Origin: Sphingomonas soli NBRC 100801
Lineage (GTDB): Bacteria > Pseudomonadota > Alphaproteobacteria > Sphingomonadales > Sphingomonadaceae
Length of the DNA stretch: 64,000 nt
Assembly (NCBI RefSeq): GCF_001591025.1
Contig: NZ_BCTZ01000004.1
Span: 248,001 to 312,000, forward strand
Direction of reading: 5' to 3'
The notes under the pieces are model-generated. The model was not told where the DNA came from, did no database searches, and saw only the letters and a program-made list of their open reading frames with translations. This document shows positions 26,904 through 35,984 of this stretch, one piece after another. The translations under genes and the position numbers were made by a program. Positions within the stretch are counted from its first letter, which is position 1. Every line of letters begins with the position of its first letter.

Positions 26904-27752
26904 TTACTGGCTTAGCTGCTTCGCAAGGTCGATTTCGAACGCAGCTTCGGCTGCGTCCACGCGCCGCTTGATTTCGCCCGGATCGACAAACGCATTCGCG
27001 TCGCCTGCCTTCAGTCGCGCCAGCTTTGCTTCCATATCAAAAACTTCGCCGTGAAAGCTCAGGAAAATATCAGCCGGCATCGCCCGCAATTTGGCAAAGG
27101 TCGCGCGGAAATCGCCGACCGCATTGTCATACCCCTCGCCCCTCCGCAAGGGCTGCCCCATCACCGTCATGCTGCCAGCGAACATGACATTGTACCCACC
27201 AGCGCGCATCGACCAACTGGTGCAGCCCTTGGTATGGCCCGGAGTCATATGGGCGGTGAGAACGGTGTCCCCGATCCGAATCTCCGTGCCTTCTTCGAGG
27301 ATGCCGTCAACCGTCACCTTTGGCGCATGGCGCGGCGTCGGCGGGCGATAATCGAGCGTTCCGGCTTCCAGCCCAGGCTTGTCAGCCGCACTCGCCAGCA
27401 ATCGGGCACCGGTCAGTTGCTTGAGTTGGGCTAGGCCGCCGCTGTGGTCCCAGTGGGCGTGGTTGACCATTAGGACTTTCACGTCGCGTAAGTGGAATCC
27501 CAGCTTTTCGATGTTTGCGGCGATCTGCGGCGCGCTTTCAGCTAGCGCTCCGTCAAGTAGAATATGTCCACTGGGGTCGGTGATGAGAAAGGCTGAGAGC
27601 TTGGCGGTGCCGACATAATAGATGTTACCGATGATCCGGAACGGCTCGGTGGGCTTGTTCCACGCGGCGCGGATCGCGTCCCAATCCTGTGCATTGGCTA
27701 CGGGCGCGGTCAGAACCGTGGCCGCCAGAGCAAGCGCAATCCGTTTTACCAT
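26904..27752 (-). CDS. Subclass B3 metallo-beta-lactamase (periplasmic)
   Basis: Probable zinc hydrolase of 282 residues with a signal peptide (MVKRIALALAATVLTAPVANAQ). The B3 metal ligands are present: H98-A-H100-W-D102-H103 in NHAHWDHSGG, His173 in MTPGHTKG and His234 in LSFHGEVFD. The layout matches chromosomal B3 enzymes of environmental proteobacteria; activity on beta-lactams is inferred, and other B3-like enzymes cleave different lactams. Its ribosome site AAGGAGAG lies inside the last codons of comEC, whose stop is four bases before this ATG, so translation is probably coupled to comEC. Confidence 0.87.
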   Translation of the reverse strand: MVKRIALALAATVLTAPVANAQDWDAIRAAWNKPTEPFRIIGNIYYVGTAKLSAFLITDPSGHILLDGALAESAPQIAANIEKLGFHLRDVKVLMVNHAHWDHSGGLAQLKQLTGARLLASAADKPGLEAGTLDYRPPTPRHAPKVTVDGILEEGTEIRIGDTVLTAHMTPGHTKGCTSWSMRAGGYNVMFAGSMTVMGQPLRRGEGYDNAVGDFRATFAKLRAMPADIFLSFHGEVFDMEAKLARLKAGDANAFVDPGEIKRRVDAAEAAFEIDLAKQLSQ

Positions 27753-27756
27753 ATAG

Positions 27757-29916
27757 CTATCTCTCCTTCGGCGGGGCGAATGACGGCTGAACCCGTAACG
27801 AGTCAATCCATGGATGCGACGAGCCGCGCCGAACCGTCGCCACGCGCCCGCTGGCAAAGTGGATCGCCACACCGCCGGTTCGCGCCAGCCCCGCGCGATC
27901 GAGCCTGAGCCAGCGCGGGGAGCATCCCGCAGGCAATCTGCGCTCGCTCACCACGATATCGGACGAGGCGCACAGCTGCATCATCTCGCGCCAGGGCACC
28001 AGATAGCCGCTCCGCGTGGCCGTCACACGCCAGACCCGCCTGCCCGAGCGATGCTCGATCACACACAGATCAGGGCTGCAACGCGCGTCAGGCGCTTCGC
28101 TCAGCGCCGCAAGCTCGTCATCTGCGCCGCTATTTTCGCCGAGCATCGAGCGGGTGTAATCGCCCGCCCGATCGCGCAGCAGCGCCATGCCGCCATCAGC
28201 AGTGCGGATCGCGAGATGGCGGCCGTCGCCGGTTACCAGCAGATCCGGCGGAGGTGTCAGCAAAGCCCAGACCGCGCCCGCGGCCAGCGGCAATCCGCCA
28301 CCCCAGCGCAGGCGCGTCCGCCACAGAGCAATCCATAGCCCGCCCGCCAGCATCAGCGCGAAGGCACCATCGGGCATCGCAGGCAGCGACGCCACCGCGC
28401 CGGGCGCGGACGCGGCAAGGTGCGCGAGCCACAACAGGAATTGAAGGGACTTGGCGGTCAGCCACCAGAAGGGCGCGCCCAGCCCTGCGAGATCAAGCAG
28501 CAGCGCCAGCGCCTCCAGCGGCATGGTGACGAAGGTCGTCAGCGGGATCGCGACGATATTGGCGAGCGCGCCGTAAAGCCCCTGCTTGTGAAAATGATAC
28601 ATGCCAATCGGCATCAGCGCCAATTCGACCGCAACGCCGGTGAGCAGCAGCGACCCCATCGCGCGGCCCAGCCGCTTCGCCCAACCTTCCTCGCGGCGCG
28701 AGAACCAGCGCCGCACGCGCGGGCTTTCGTGCAGCGCGACGATCACGGTGACCGCGGCAAAGCTCAACTGGAAGCTCGGCCCGGCAAGCGATTCCGGCCA
28801 GAGCAGGAGCACGACCAGCGCCCCGGCCGCGACCAATCGCAGCGTAAGCGCCTCGCGCCCCACGCTGAGCGCCAGGAGCACCAGAAGCGACGCGACGCAG
28901 GATCGCACGGTGGGAACGTCCGCCCCGGTGAGCAGGGTGTAGCCGATCGCGGCGAGCGCCCCCGCTCCCGCCGCGACCAGCGGCAGCCGCCAGCGCAGCG
29001 CGAGCGCCGGGCTGAGCGACAACAGACGCAGCACCAGCAGCATCGCGGCCGCTGTCACTGCGGTGACGTGCAGCCCGCTCACCGACAGGAGATGCGCCAG
29101 CCCCGATCGCTGCATCGCTTCCGAATCGGCATCCGCGATCGCCCCGCGATCTCCCGTCGCCAGCGCACTTGCGATGCCGCCCGCGCTGCCGGGGATTTGC
29201 GCCTGGATATGCGCCGAAAGCCGCGCCCGCAGGTCCGCACCCGGGGCCGCGCCCGGCCGGATCACCTCTATTGGTGCAAACCCCTTCCCGGTCGCGCCCA
29301 GCTTCGCGAACCACGCGACCCGCGCGAAATCATATGCGCCGGGAACCGAAGGCGGTGGCGGCGGCATCAGCCGAGCGCTCAGCCGAATCAGCGCTCCCCG
29401 CGCGAGCCCCGCAGGCACATCGCCCTGGGCAAGATTGACGCGTACCCGTGGTGGCAGGTCCGCGCGGTCCAGATCGAGCGTGATCCGCACCATATCGCGC
29501 GCGGGCAAGCGTTCGACACGCTCCACCTGTCCCTGAAGCATCACCATCACCGGGCGGGCGAGTACCGGTGCCGCAACGCTGTCCGCGCGCCACCAGATCA
29601 ATGCGCACCCGGCGCCCACCGCCACAGCTGCGACCGCCACAACCCGCGCTGTTCTGCCGTTTCCCGACATCGCGATCGCCCCGAGCGCGACCGCCCCGGC
29701 CGCCGCGATAAAGCCGGTCCACCGCGTCACATCGGGAAGGATGAACCATGCGGCGACTCCAACCCCCAGCATGACCGGCAGCCACAGGAATAATTGCTCG
29801 CGCTCGGCCTCCAGCCAGCGCTCAAGCCCTTCCCGCCCCTTCCGGAATCGCCGTCGCGCCCCCATTTGTAGGGAGGAAAACCCCGTGCTAGGGGCCTCGG
29901 CGGCTGAGACGGCCAT
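27757..29916 (-). CDS. comEC: ComEC/Rec2-family DNA-uptake channel
   Basis: Inner-membrane protein that passes single-stranded DNA into the cytoplasm during natural transformation. The 719 residues contain an N-terminal helix pair, an OB-like DUF4131 region (about residues 100-220), the competence domain with [17 protein letters not shown] and [21 protein letters not shown], and many transmembrane helices. The usual C-terminal beta-lactamase-like domain is reduced to a short tail without HxHxDH. Start 29916 is chosen because further upstream is antisense to gltX; ATG 29865 is the next option. Divergent from gltX with 27 bases between starts. Confidence 0.9.
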   Translation of the reverse strand: MAVSAAEAPSTGFSSLQMGARRRFRKGREGLERWLEAEREQLFLWLPVMLGVGVAAWFILPDVTRWTGFIAAAGAVALGAIAMSGNGRTARVVAVAAVAVGAGCALIWWRADSVAAPVLARPVMVMLQGQVERVERLPARDMVRITLDLDRADLPPRVRVNLAQGDVPAGLARGALIRLSARLMPPPPPSVPGAYDFARVAWFAKLGATGKGFAPIEVIRPGAAPGADLRARLSAHIQAQIPGSAGGIASALATGDRGAIADADSEAMQRSGLAHLLSVSGLHVTAVTAAAMLLVLRLLSLSPALALRWRLPLVAAGAGALAAIGYTLLTGADVPTVRSCVASLLVLLALSVGREALTLRLVAAGALVVLLLWPESLAGPSFQLSFAAVTVIVALHESPRVRRWFSRREEGWAKRLGRAMGSLLLTGVAVELALMPIGMYHFHKQGLYGALANIVAIPLTTFVTMPLEALALLLDLAGLGAPFWWLTAKSLQFLLWLAHLAASAPGAVASLPAMPDGAFALMLAGGLWIALWRTRLRWGGGLPLAAGAVWALLTPPPDLLVTGDGRHLAIRTADGGMALLRDRAGDYTRSMLGENSGADDELAALSEAPDARCSPDLCVIEHRSGRRVWRVTATRSGYLVPWREMMQLCASSDIVVSERRLPAGCSPRWLRLDRAGLARTGGVAIHFASGRVATVRRGSSHPWIDSLRVQPSFAPPKER

Positions 29917-29943
29917 CGATTTCAAGACTGGGAGCACGCGCGC

Positions 29944-31362
29944 GTGAGCGCAAACGAAGATACCGCCACGCCGGTCGTAACCCGCTTTGCCCCGTCGCCG
30001 ACGGGCTTCCTGCACATCGGCGGCGCGCGCACCGCGCTGTTCAACCTGCTGTTCGCCCGCCATCACGGCGGCAAGTTCCTGCTGCGCATCGAGGATACCG
30101 ATCGCGCGCGATCGACCCAGCCCGCGATCGACGCGATCCTGGACGGGATGCGCTGGCTCGAACTGGATTGGGACGGCGACGTCACCTATCAGTTCGCCCG
30201 CGCCGATCGCCACGCCGAGGTCGCGAACGCGATGGTCGAGAGCGGCGCGGCCTATCGCTGCTATCTGACGCAGGACGAGCTGGCCGCGATGCGCGAGGAA
30301 GCGCAGGCCGCCAAGAAGCCGCTGCGCATCCGATCGCCCTGGCGCGACAAGACCAACGAAGATGCAACCGCACCCTATGTGGTCCGCCTGAAGGCCCCCA
30401 CCGAGGGTGCTACGACGATCCACGATCTCGTGCAGTGTGAGGTTACCGTGCAGAACAGCGAGATCGACGATCTGGTGCTGCTCCGCTCCGACGGGACGCC
30501 CACCTATATGCTGGCGGTAGTGGTCGACGATCATGACATGGGCGTGACCCATGTCATTCGCGGCGACGATCATCTGAACAACGCGTTCCGCCAATTGCCG
30601 ATCTATCGCGCGATGGGCTGGCCCGAGCCAAAATATGCCCATATCCCGCTGATCCACGGATCGGACGGCGCCAAGCTTTCCAAGCGGCATGGCGCGCTGG
30701 GGGTGGATGCATATCGCGACGAGATGGGCCTGCTTCCCGAAGCTGTTTCCAACTATCTGCTCCGCCTGGGCTGGGGACATGGCGATGACGAGATCATCAG
30801 CCGCGAACAGGCGATCGAATGGTTCGACATCGAGGGCGTGGGCAAATCACCAAGCCGGTTCGATCAGAAGAAGCTGGAGAACCTGAACGGTCATTATATC
30901 CGCCAGACGGATGATGCGCGCCTGGCCAGTCTCGTCGCCGCTCGCCTGCCCTTCGAGACCAGCGAATCGCAGCAGGACCTTCTGCGCCGCAGCATGGCCG
31001 CATTGAAGCCACGCGCAGCCAATCTCCTAGAGTTGACCGATGGCGCGGCATTTCTGTTTCGCACTCGCCCACTGGAATTGGACGCCGATGCATCGGCTCT
31101 GCTAGGGGATGAGGCGCGGGCGCTTCTGTCCAGCTTGCATACCGCTCTTGACGCGGTGGCGGACTGGGATACGGAAGCGCTCGAAGCGGCGGTACGCGCT
31201 GTCGCGGAAGATGCGGGGGTAAAGCTGGGCCAGGTCGCGCAGCCGCTTCGTGCGGCGCTCGTCGGTCGCAAGACTTCGCCGGGCATTTTCGACGTTCTGG
31301 CTTTGCTGGGGCGCGACGAAAGCCTGGGCCGTATCGCTGATCAGATGACCGTTTCGGCCTGA
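29944..31362 (+). CDS. gltX: Glutamyl-tRNA synthetase
   Basis: Charges tRNA-Glu (and possibly tRNA-Gln, as in most alphaproteobacteria). The 472 residues have the class I HIGH motif in [18 protein letters not shown] and the KMSKS equivalent in [14 protein letters not shown]. The C-terminal helical anticodon-binding domain runs from about residue 330. Start is GTG with GGGAG upstream. gltA follows after 30 bases on the same strand. Confidence 0.97.
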   Translation: MSANEDTATPVVTRFAPSPTGFLHIGGARTALFNLLFARHHGGKFLLRIEDTDRARSTQPAIDAILDGMRWLELDWDGDVTYQFARADRHAEVANAMVESGAAYRCYLTQDELAAMREEAQAAKKPLRIRSPWRDKTNEDATAPYVVRLKAPTEGATTIHDLVQCEVTVQNSEIDDLVLLRSDGTPTYMLAVVVDDHDMGVTHVIRGDDHLNNAFRQLPIYRAMGWPEPKYAHIPLIHGSDGAKLSKRHGALGVDAYRDEMGLLPEAVSNYLLRLGWGHGDDEIISREQAIEWFDIEGVGKSPSRFDQKKLENLNGHYIRQTDDARLASLVAARLPFETSESQQDLLRRSMAALKPRAANLLELTDGAAFLFRTRPLELDADASALLGDEARALLSSLHTALDAVADWDTEALEAAVRAVAEDAGVKLGQVAQPLRAALVGRKTSPGIFDVLALLGRDESLGRIADQMTVSA

Positions 31363-31392
31363 GCGCCGAGAAGAGAATAAGGGACGACGAAT

Positions 31393-32676
31393 ATGAGCGA
31401 CACCGCCAAGCTGCAGGTTCCGGGGAAAGAAGTTGAATACCCGATCCTTACAGGCAGCACGGGTCCCGACGTCGTCGATATTCGCAAGCTCTACGCCAAC
31501 ACCGGCATGTTCACCTATGATCCGGGCTTCACATCGACGGCGTCGTGCGAATCCGGCCTGACCTATATCGATGGCGACGAGGGCATTCTGCTGCATCGCG
31601 GCTATCCGATCGGCCAGCTCGCCGAGGAATCGTCGTTCATGGAGGTCAGCTACCTCCTGCTGAACGGCGAGCTGCCGAACAAGGAAGAGCTGGACAAGTT
31701 CACCTACACGATCAGCCGCCACACCATGCTGCACGAGCAGCTCGCCACCTTCTATCGCGGCTTCCGTCGCGATGCCCATCCGATGGCGGTGATGTGCGGC
31801 GTCGTCGGCGCGCTTTCGGCCTTTTATCACGATTCGACCGACATCACCGATCCCAAGCAGCGCATGATCGCGTCGCACCGCCTGATCGCCAAGATGCCGA
31901 CGATCGCGGCGATGGCGTACAAGTACAGCGTCGGCCAGCCGTTCCTGTATCCGGACAATTCGCTGAGCTACACCGGCAATTTCCTGCGCATGACCTTTGG
32001 CGTCCCCGCCGAGGAATATGTGGTCAATCCGGTGGTGGAAAAGGCGCTCGACCGCATCTTCATCCTCCATGCCGATCACGAGCAGAACGCATCGACCTCG
32101 ACCGTGCGCCTCGCCGGTTCGTCGGGCGCCAATCCGTTCGCGTGCATCGCGGCGGGCATCGCCTGCCTGTGGGGCCCGGCGCATGGCGGCGCGAACGAAG
32201 CGGCGCTCAACATGCTGCACGAGATCGGCACGCCCGATCGCATCCCCGAATTCATCGCCCGCGCGAAGGACAAGAACGATCCGTTCCGCCTGATGGGCTT
32301 CGGCCACCGCGTCTATAAGAATTATGATCCGCGCGCGACCGTGATGCAGAAGACGGTCCGCGAAGTCTTCAAGGAGCTGAACGTCACCGATCCGGTGTTT
32401 GAAGTCGCGCTCCAGCTTGAGGAAATGGCGCTCAACGATCCGTATTTCGTCGAGAAGAAGCTGTTCCCGAACGTCGATTTCTATTCGGGCATCATCCTTT
32501 CCGCGATCGGCTTCCCGACCACGATGTTCACCGCGCTCTTCGCGCTTGCCCGCACCGTCGGCTGGGTCGCGCAGTGGAACGAGATGATCTCCGATCCGGA
32601 CCAGAAGATCGGCCGCCCGCGCCAGCTTTACACCGGCCCGGTGCAGCGCGATTATATCCCGGTCGACAAGCGCTGA
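31393..32676 (+). CDS. gltA: Citrate synthase
   Basis: Condenses oxaloacetate and acetyl-CoA at the start of the TCA cycle. The 427 residues match the type II (hexameric, NADH-regulated) bacterial enzyme. Catalytic histidines lie in [10 protein letters not shown] and [15 protein letters not shown], and the catalytic Asp lies in [18 protein letters not shown] stretch precedes the ATG. Probably transcribed with gltX. Confidence 0.97.
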   Translation: MSDTAKLQVPGKEVEYPILTGSTGPDVVDIRKLYANTGMFTYDPGFTSTASCESGLTYIDGDEGILLHRGYPIGQLAEESSFMEVSYLLLNGELPNKEELDKFTYTISRHTMLHEQLATFYRGFRRDAHPMAVMCGVVGALSAFYHDSTDITDPKQRMIASHRLIAKMPTIAAMAYKYSVGQPFLYPDNSLSYTGNFLRMTFGVPAEEYVVNPVVEKALDRIFILHADHEQNASTSTVRLAGSSGANPFACIAAGIACLWGPAHGGANEAALNMLHEIGTPDRIPEFIARAKDKNDPFRLMGFGHRVYKNYDPRATVMQKTVREVFKELNVTDPVFEVALQLEEMALNDPYFVEKKLFPNVDFYSGIILSAIGFPTTMFTALFALARTVGWVAQWNEMISDPDQKIGRPRQLYTGPVQRDYIPVDKR

Positions 32677-32708
32677 TCCGGGAGGATCTGGCGCATAGGG
32701 AGTAGCCG

Positions 32709-32951
32709 ATGCGCCAGAACCTGCTGATCTTCGCCGGGCTTGCCGGCATAATCTTTGGCATATTGTTCATGCTGCAGGGCCTGGGCGTGGTGCGCTGGCC
32801 GGCGAGCAGCACGATGATCGACCAGCGCGTCTGGCTATGGCGCGGGCTGGCGCTTGCCGTTGCGGGGGCGATTCTGGTCGGCGGAGTCCGGCTCGTTCCC
32901 ACCCGCGCCGAGCGCAAGGCGGCGAAGCGCGAGGGGCGGACGCTGGATTAG
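32709..32951 (+). CDS. Small membrane protein, two transmembrane helices
   Basis: An 80-residue protein with helices at about residues 4-24 (NLLIFAGLAGIIFGILFML) and 44-62 (WRGLALAVAGAILVGGVRL), and a basic cytoplasmic tail (TRAERKAAKREGRTLD). No family recognised. It follows gltA by 32 bases and could be the last gene of that operon. Confidence 0.7.
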   Translation: MRQNLLIFAGLAGIIFGILFMLQGLGVVRWPASSTMIDQRVWLWRGLALAVAGAILVGGVRLVPTRAERKAAKREGRTLD

Positions 32952-33066
32952 GGCGCGTCTCCGCTCGAAGATGAACATTGCAGAACAATCCGATTCAGCA
33001 ACGCGACCGAATCGCTCTCTTATCCTCCAGGGCTTGCGGGGAATGAAGCCAAGAGGAGATTCGGAA

Positions 33067-33387
33067 ATGCACTTCAAGAAACTGATCGCCGCCGCCGCGC
33101 TGGCTGTTGCCGGTATCGCCGGTTCCGCCACCACCGCCGCTGCGGCACCGGTCACGGCGGCGGGTGCGAGCGCCAGCGTGCTGACCGTGTCGGTCGCTGC
33201 CAGCGCGCAGGACTGGCGCCATCGCGACAATCGCCGCTGGGACCGCCGCAGCAATCGCGGATGGGATCGCGGCCGCTACAATCGCAGCCGCCACTATAAT
33301 CGCGGGCGTCACTATAATCGCGGCAAGGTCTGCTGGACCGAATATCGCCGCTATCAGGGCCGCGTGACGGTCTGCCGTCGCCGCTAA
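33067..33387 (+). CDS. Small secreted Arg/Tyr/Asn-rich protein
   Basis: A 106-residue product with a signal peptide (MHFKKLIAAAALAVAGIAGSATTAAAA). The mature half is very basic and repetitive, with units DRRSNRGWDRGRYNRSRHYN and a doubled HYNRGR, ending CWTEYRRYQGRVTVCRRR with two cysteines. GAGGAG lies about 10 bases before ATG 33067; upstream in-frame codons are probably leader. The composition suggests interaction with polyanions at the envelope, but no function is known. Confidence 0.65.
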   Translation: MHFKKLIAAAALAVAGIAGSATTAAAAPVTAAGASASVLTVSVAASAQDWRHRDNRRWDRRSNRGWDRGRYNRSRHYNRGRHYNRGKVCWTEYRRYQGRVTVCRRR

Positions 33388-33400
33388 TGGCTGCACAGCC

Positions 33401-33438
33401 GCGCCGGGCGCTTGCGGGAAACCGCGGGCGCCCGGCGC
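33401..33438. terminator. Hairpin terminator between convergent genes
   Basis: Perfect 11-bp arms GCGCCGGGCGC (33401-33411) and GCGCCCGGCGC (33428-33438), loop of 16 bases, then TTGTT on the plus strand. It separates the small basic secreted protein gene from the convergent kinase gene. Confidence 0.7.
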
Positions 33439-33453
33439 TTGTTCGTCAGCAGA

Positions 33454-34848
33454 TCAGGCGCGCAGCGGCAGGCTGAACACGAAGCGGGCGCCCTGCCCCG
33501 GCGCGCTATCGACGGTGAGGTCGCCGCCCATCGCGCGGGCGAGTCGGCGGGCAATATAGAGCCCCAGCCCGCTGCCACCCGGCTCGCTCATGTCGACCCG
33601 GCCGAATTTCTCGAAGATCTTCGCCTGGTCCTCCACGGCGATGCCCTTGCCCTGATCGGCGACGATCACATGCGCGCGGGCCTCGTCCTTCTCCAGCCGG
33701 ATCCACACCTGCCCGCCCGGCGGCGAATAGCGCACGGCGTTGCCGATCAGATTGACCAGCACCTGGAGCGCGCGGCGGAATTCGCCGGTCACGGGCAATA
33801 TCTCATAAGCGGCGGGGCGATCGATCCGCACTTCGCCCTCTGCCGCGCGCACCGAAAGCAGGCCCGCCGCGCGACGCGCGACATCGGCAAGGTCGATATT
33901 TTCGGGCTCGATCCTGAAATCCTCGCGCTCGATCGCCTGAAGATCGACCAGATCGTCGACAAGGCCCATCAGGTGCCGGGCGGCGCTGGCGATGTCCCCG
34001 GCATATTCGGCATAATCGGGCTTGAGCGGCCCTTCGGTCTGCGCGCTGATGCTGTCGGCATTGGCGATGATCCGGCCAAGCGGCGCACGCAGCGCGCGAT
34101 CCAGCCGCTGGCTGAACGAATCCGGAAAGCCGCCAAAGGGCGCAGCGGGTGCCGGCAAGGGCGCATCGACCTTGGGCCGCGCCTCGCCATTATCCAGCAT
34201 GTGCGCCGCGCCGACAAAGCCGGCGAACCGCCCGCCCGGATCGGCGCGCGGCGTGGCGTCGAGGCGCACCATCCGGCCGGTTCCGCGAATCTCGGCCTTC
34301 TGCCCGTCGAACCGCGCCTGTGCCGCGACCGCGCTCAGGATCGGCATGTTGCCGCTTTCGTCCTGTTCCAGACTGAACAGGCGGGTGAGCGGCTGCCCCA
34401 GCATCGAGGAGGTGTCGAAGCCGTAGCGCGCGCCCGCCTCTATCGACAGGAAGGTGATCCGCAGCGAGGCATCGGTTTCCCACAGCCAATCGGCGGCCGA
34501 GCGGAAGAAGTCGCCGTCGCGTTCCGGGTCGCTCGCCACCGCGCGCCAGCCCGCCCGGGGACGCCATCCGCTGACTTCAAGCCGCACGCCGCCATCCTGT
34601 GGCTCGGCGCGGACCCATAGCTCCAGATCGTCATCGCCATCGGCGGCAATCACGTTGCGCGAGATCGCGATGCCCAGCCGCTGCGAGAGGCGCGCGAGCG
34701 TGGCGATCTGCGGCACCGCGAGCGGCGCGCCGATCGAACCGCCGGCGCGCTGGTTCAGCTCGAACAGGCGAGACTCCGCGTCGCGCAGCCTGCCCTCCGC
34801 GTCGAGCGTGCCGATCGCCAGCGGCATCGAGAAATCTATCGCATTCAT
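33454..34848 (-). CDS. PAS-containing histidine kinase-like protein without the phospho-acceptor histidine
   Basis: A soluble 464-residue protein with no transmembrane segment. Order: a PAS-like region (about residues 5-100), a second PAS (about 110-225, DFFRSAADWLWETDASLRITFLS), a HisKA-like dimerisation helix, then a full ATPase domain with N box NLIGNAVRYSPPGG, G1 DQGKGIAVED, F box IFEKFGR and G2 GGSGLGLYIARRLA. In the H box, where SHELRTPL is normal, the sequence is DRALRAPL: the histidine is Arg251. It may therefore act as an ATP-binding scaffold or phosphatase. Its ATG overlaps the stop of the DUF2336 gene (ATGA), indicating tight co-expression. Confidence 0.85.
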   Translation of the reverse strand: MNAIDFSMPLAIGTLDAEGRLRDAESRLFELNQRAGGSIGAPLAVPQIATLARLSQRLGIAISRNVIAADGDDDLELWVRAEPQDGGVRLEVSGWRPRAGWRAVASDPERDGDFFRSAADWLWETDASLRITFLSIEAGARYGFDTSSMLGQPLTRLFSLEQDESGNMPILSAVAAQARFDGQKAEIRGTGRMVRLDATPRADPGGRFAGFVGAAHMLDNGEARPKVDAPLPAPAAPFGGFPDSFSQRLDRALRAPLGRIIANADSISAQTEGPLKPDYAEYAGDIASAARHLMGLVDDLVDLQAIEREDFRIEPENIDLADVARRAAGLLSVRAAEGEVRIDRPAAYEILPVTGEFRRALQVLVNLIGNAVRYSPPGGQVWIRLEKDEARAHVIVADQGKGIAVEDQAKIFEKFGRVDMSEPGGSGLGLYIARRLARAMGGDLTVDSAPGQGARFVFSLPLRA

Positions 34849-35948
34849 TCCGGTGAAGCAGAACGTTGGAGAGCGACAACAGCCGCACGATAATCGGGAT
34901 GAAGCTTGAGCGGTGCAAGCGCCTCGCGCGCAGCCTGTGCGCTCACCTGCGTGATCGTATCGAGCGTGTCGGCAAAATCCTCGAGGTCGCGGCGCGGATC
35001 CGCCTCGCACAGCGCATAGCCGATCTGCGCGATCGTCTCGCGGCCAAGATCGAGCGCACGCAGCGACAGCCACAGCCTCTCCGCACGGGGATCAAGCACG
35101 ATGTCGCGCGCCAACGTATAGGGCACTCCCAACGCATGACCGAGCAGAGCGATGAACAACACGATCCGCTTGTCTGCCAACGACTCCACCAGCAGCCCGG
35201 ACAATTCCTGGGGCTGCGCATCAATGGCGGCGGCAAAGCGCATTGCCGTCGCTTCCAGCCGATCGCCTTCGTCATACGCCGCGAGGCTCCGCTGCGCCGC
35301 TTCGCTCAAGGCCATGTCCAGTGCATCGCCACCTTCGCCCACACGCTCCCGTAGCGCGGCGGCGACCCACCATACCAGCCGGTGGTGGAGCTCCGCGGGC
35401 AGATCGGTTCGCGTGAATTGTCCCGTATCGGGACTTGTCCTACGACGACTTCCGGCAATCAAGACCGCCATCGCGCCCGCCGCGACGACGCGATCCGGAT
35501 GCTGGACGAATCGATTGATCAGGCTCGGGCGCTCGGGATCATCGGGCGCGTGCATCGGCAAAGCCGCGCCCAGCAGCTCCTGGCGCACCCGTGCGATCAA
35601 TTCGACCATCAGATCAGGATCACGAAGCAGCCCCGATTGCACCAGCCGCGCGAAAATCGAAGTGGGATCGTTGAGCGCAATCACAAGGCGCGATTCGCCG
35701 CGCCCGTGGAGCAGGCGCACGGCATGTTCGCGCACCTCGCCCTCCACCGTCTCCACCAATCCGCGCAGCAGCCCGGCCAGGCCAGATCGCGTGCGCTCAT
35801 CCAGCCGGCAATCCTCGGGCAGGAAGAAATCGTCGATCGCCACGGTCAAGCCGCGATAGGCGCGCACCTCCGCAGCGGCCGCGCGAGCAAGCAGCCTTTC
35901 TGCGCCGGCAGCCAGGCTGTCACGCGGTTCGGTGGGATTATCCGACAT
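34845..35948 (-). CDS. DUF2336 domain protein
   Basis: A 367-residue, mostly helical soluble protein matching the alphaproteobacterial DUF2336 family, whose function I do not know. Features include LVIALNDPTSIFARLVQSGLL, LINRFVQHPDRVVAAGAMAVL and FIALLGHALGVPYTLARDIVL. HEAT-like helical repeats are plausible. It sits between a nucleotidyltransferase-like membrane protein (36 bases upstream) and the kinase-like protein (4-base overlap), so the three probably form one operon. Confidence 0.75.
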   Translation of the reverse strand: MSDNPTEPRDSLAAGAERLLARAAAAEVRAYRGLTVAIDDFFLPEDCRLDERTRSGLAGLLRGLVETVEGEVREHAVRLLHGRGESRLVIALNDPTSIFARLVQSGLLRDPDLMVELIARVRQELLGAALPMHAPDDPERPSLINRFVQHPDRVVAAGAMAVLIAGSRRRTSPDTGQFTRTDLPAELHHRLVWWVAAALRERVGEGGDALDMALSEAAQRSLAAYDEGDRLEATAMRFAAAIDAQPQELSGLLVESLADKRIVLFIALLGHALGVPYTLARDIVLDPRAERLWLSLRALDLGRETIAQIGYALCEADPRRDLEDFADTLDTITQVSAQAAREALAPLKLHPDYRAAVVALQRSASPE

Positions 35949-35984
35949 GCATCGGACCCTAGCGGAACTGTCCTTAAGAGGAAG

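Noticed and set aside
29917..30780. Longer N-terminal extension of comEC
   Set aside because: The added region is antisense to the conserved 5' half of gltX and carries no ComEC-like sequence.
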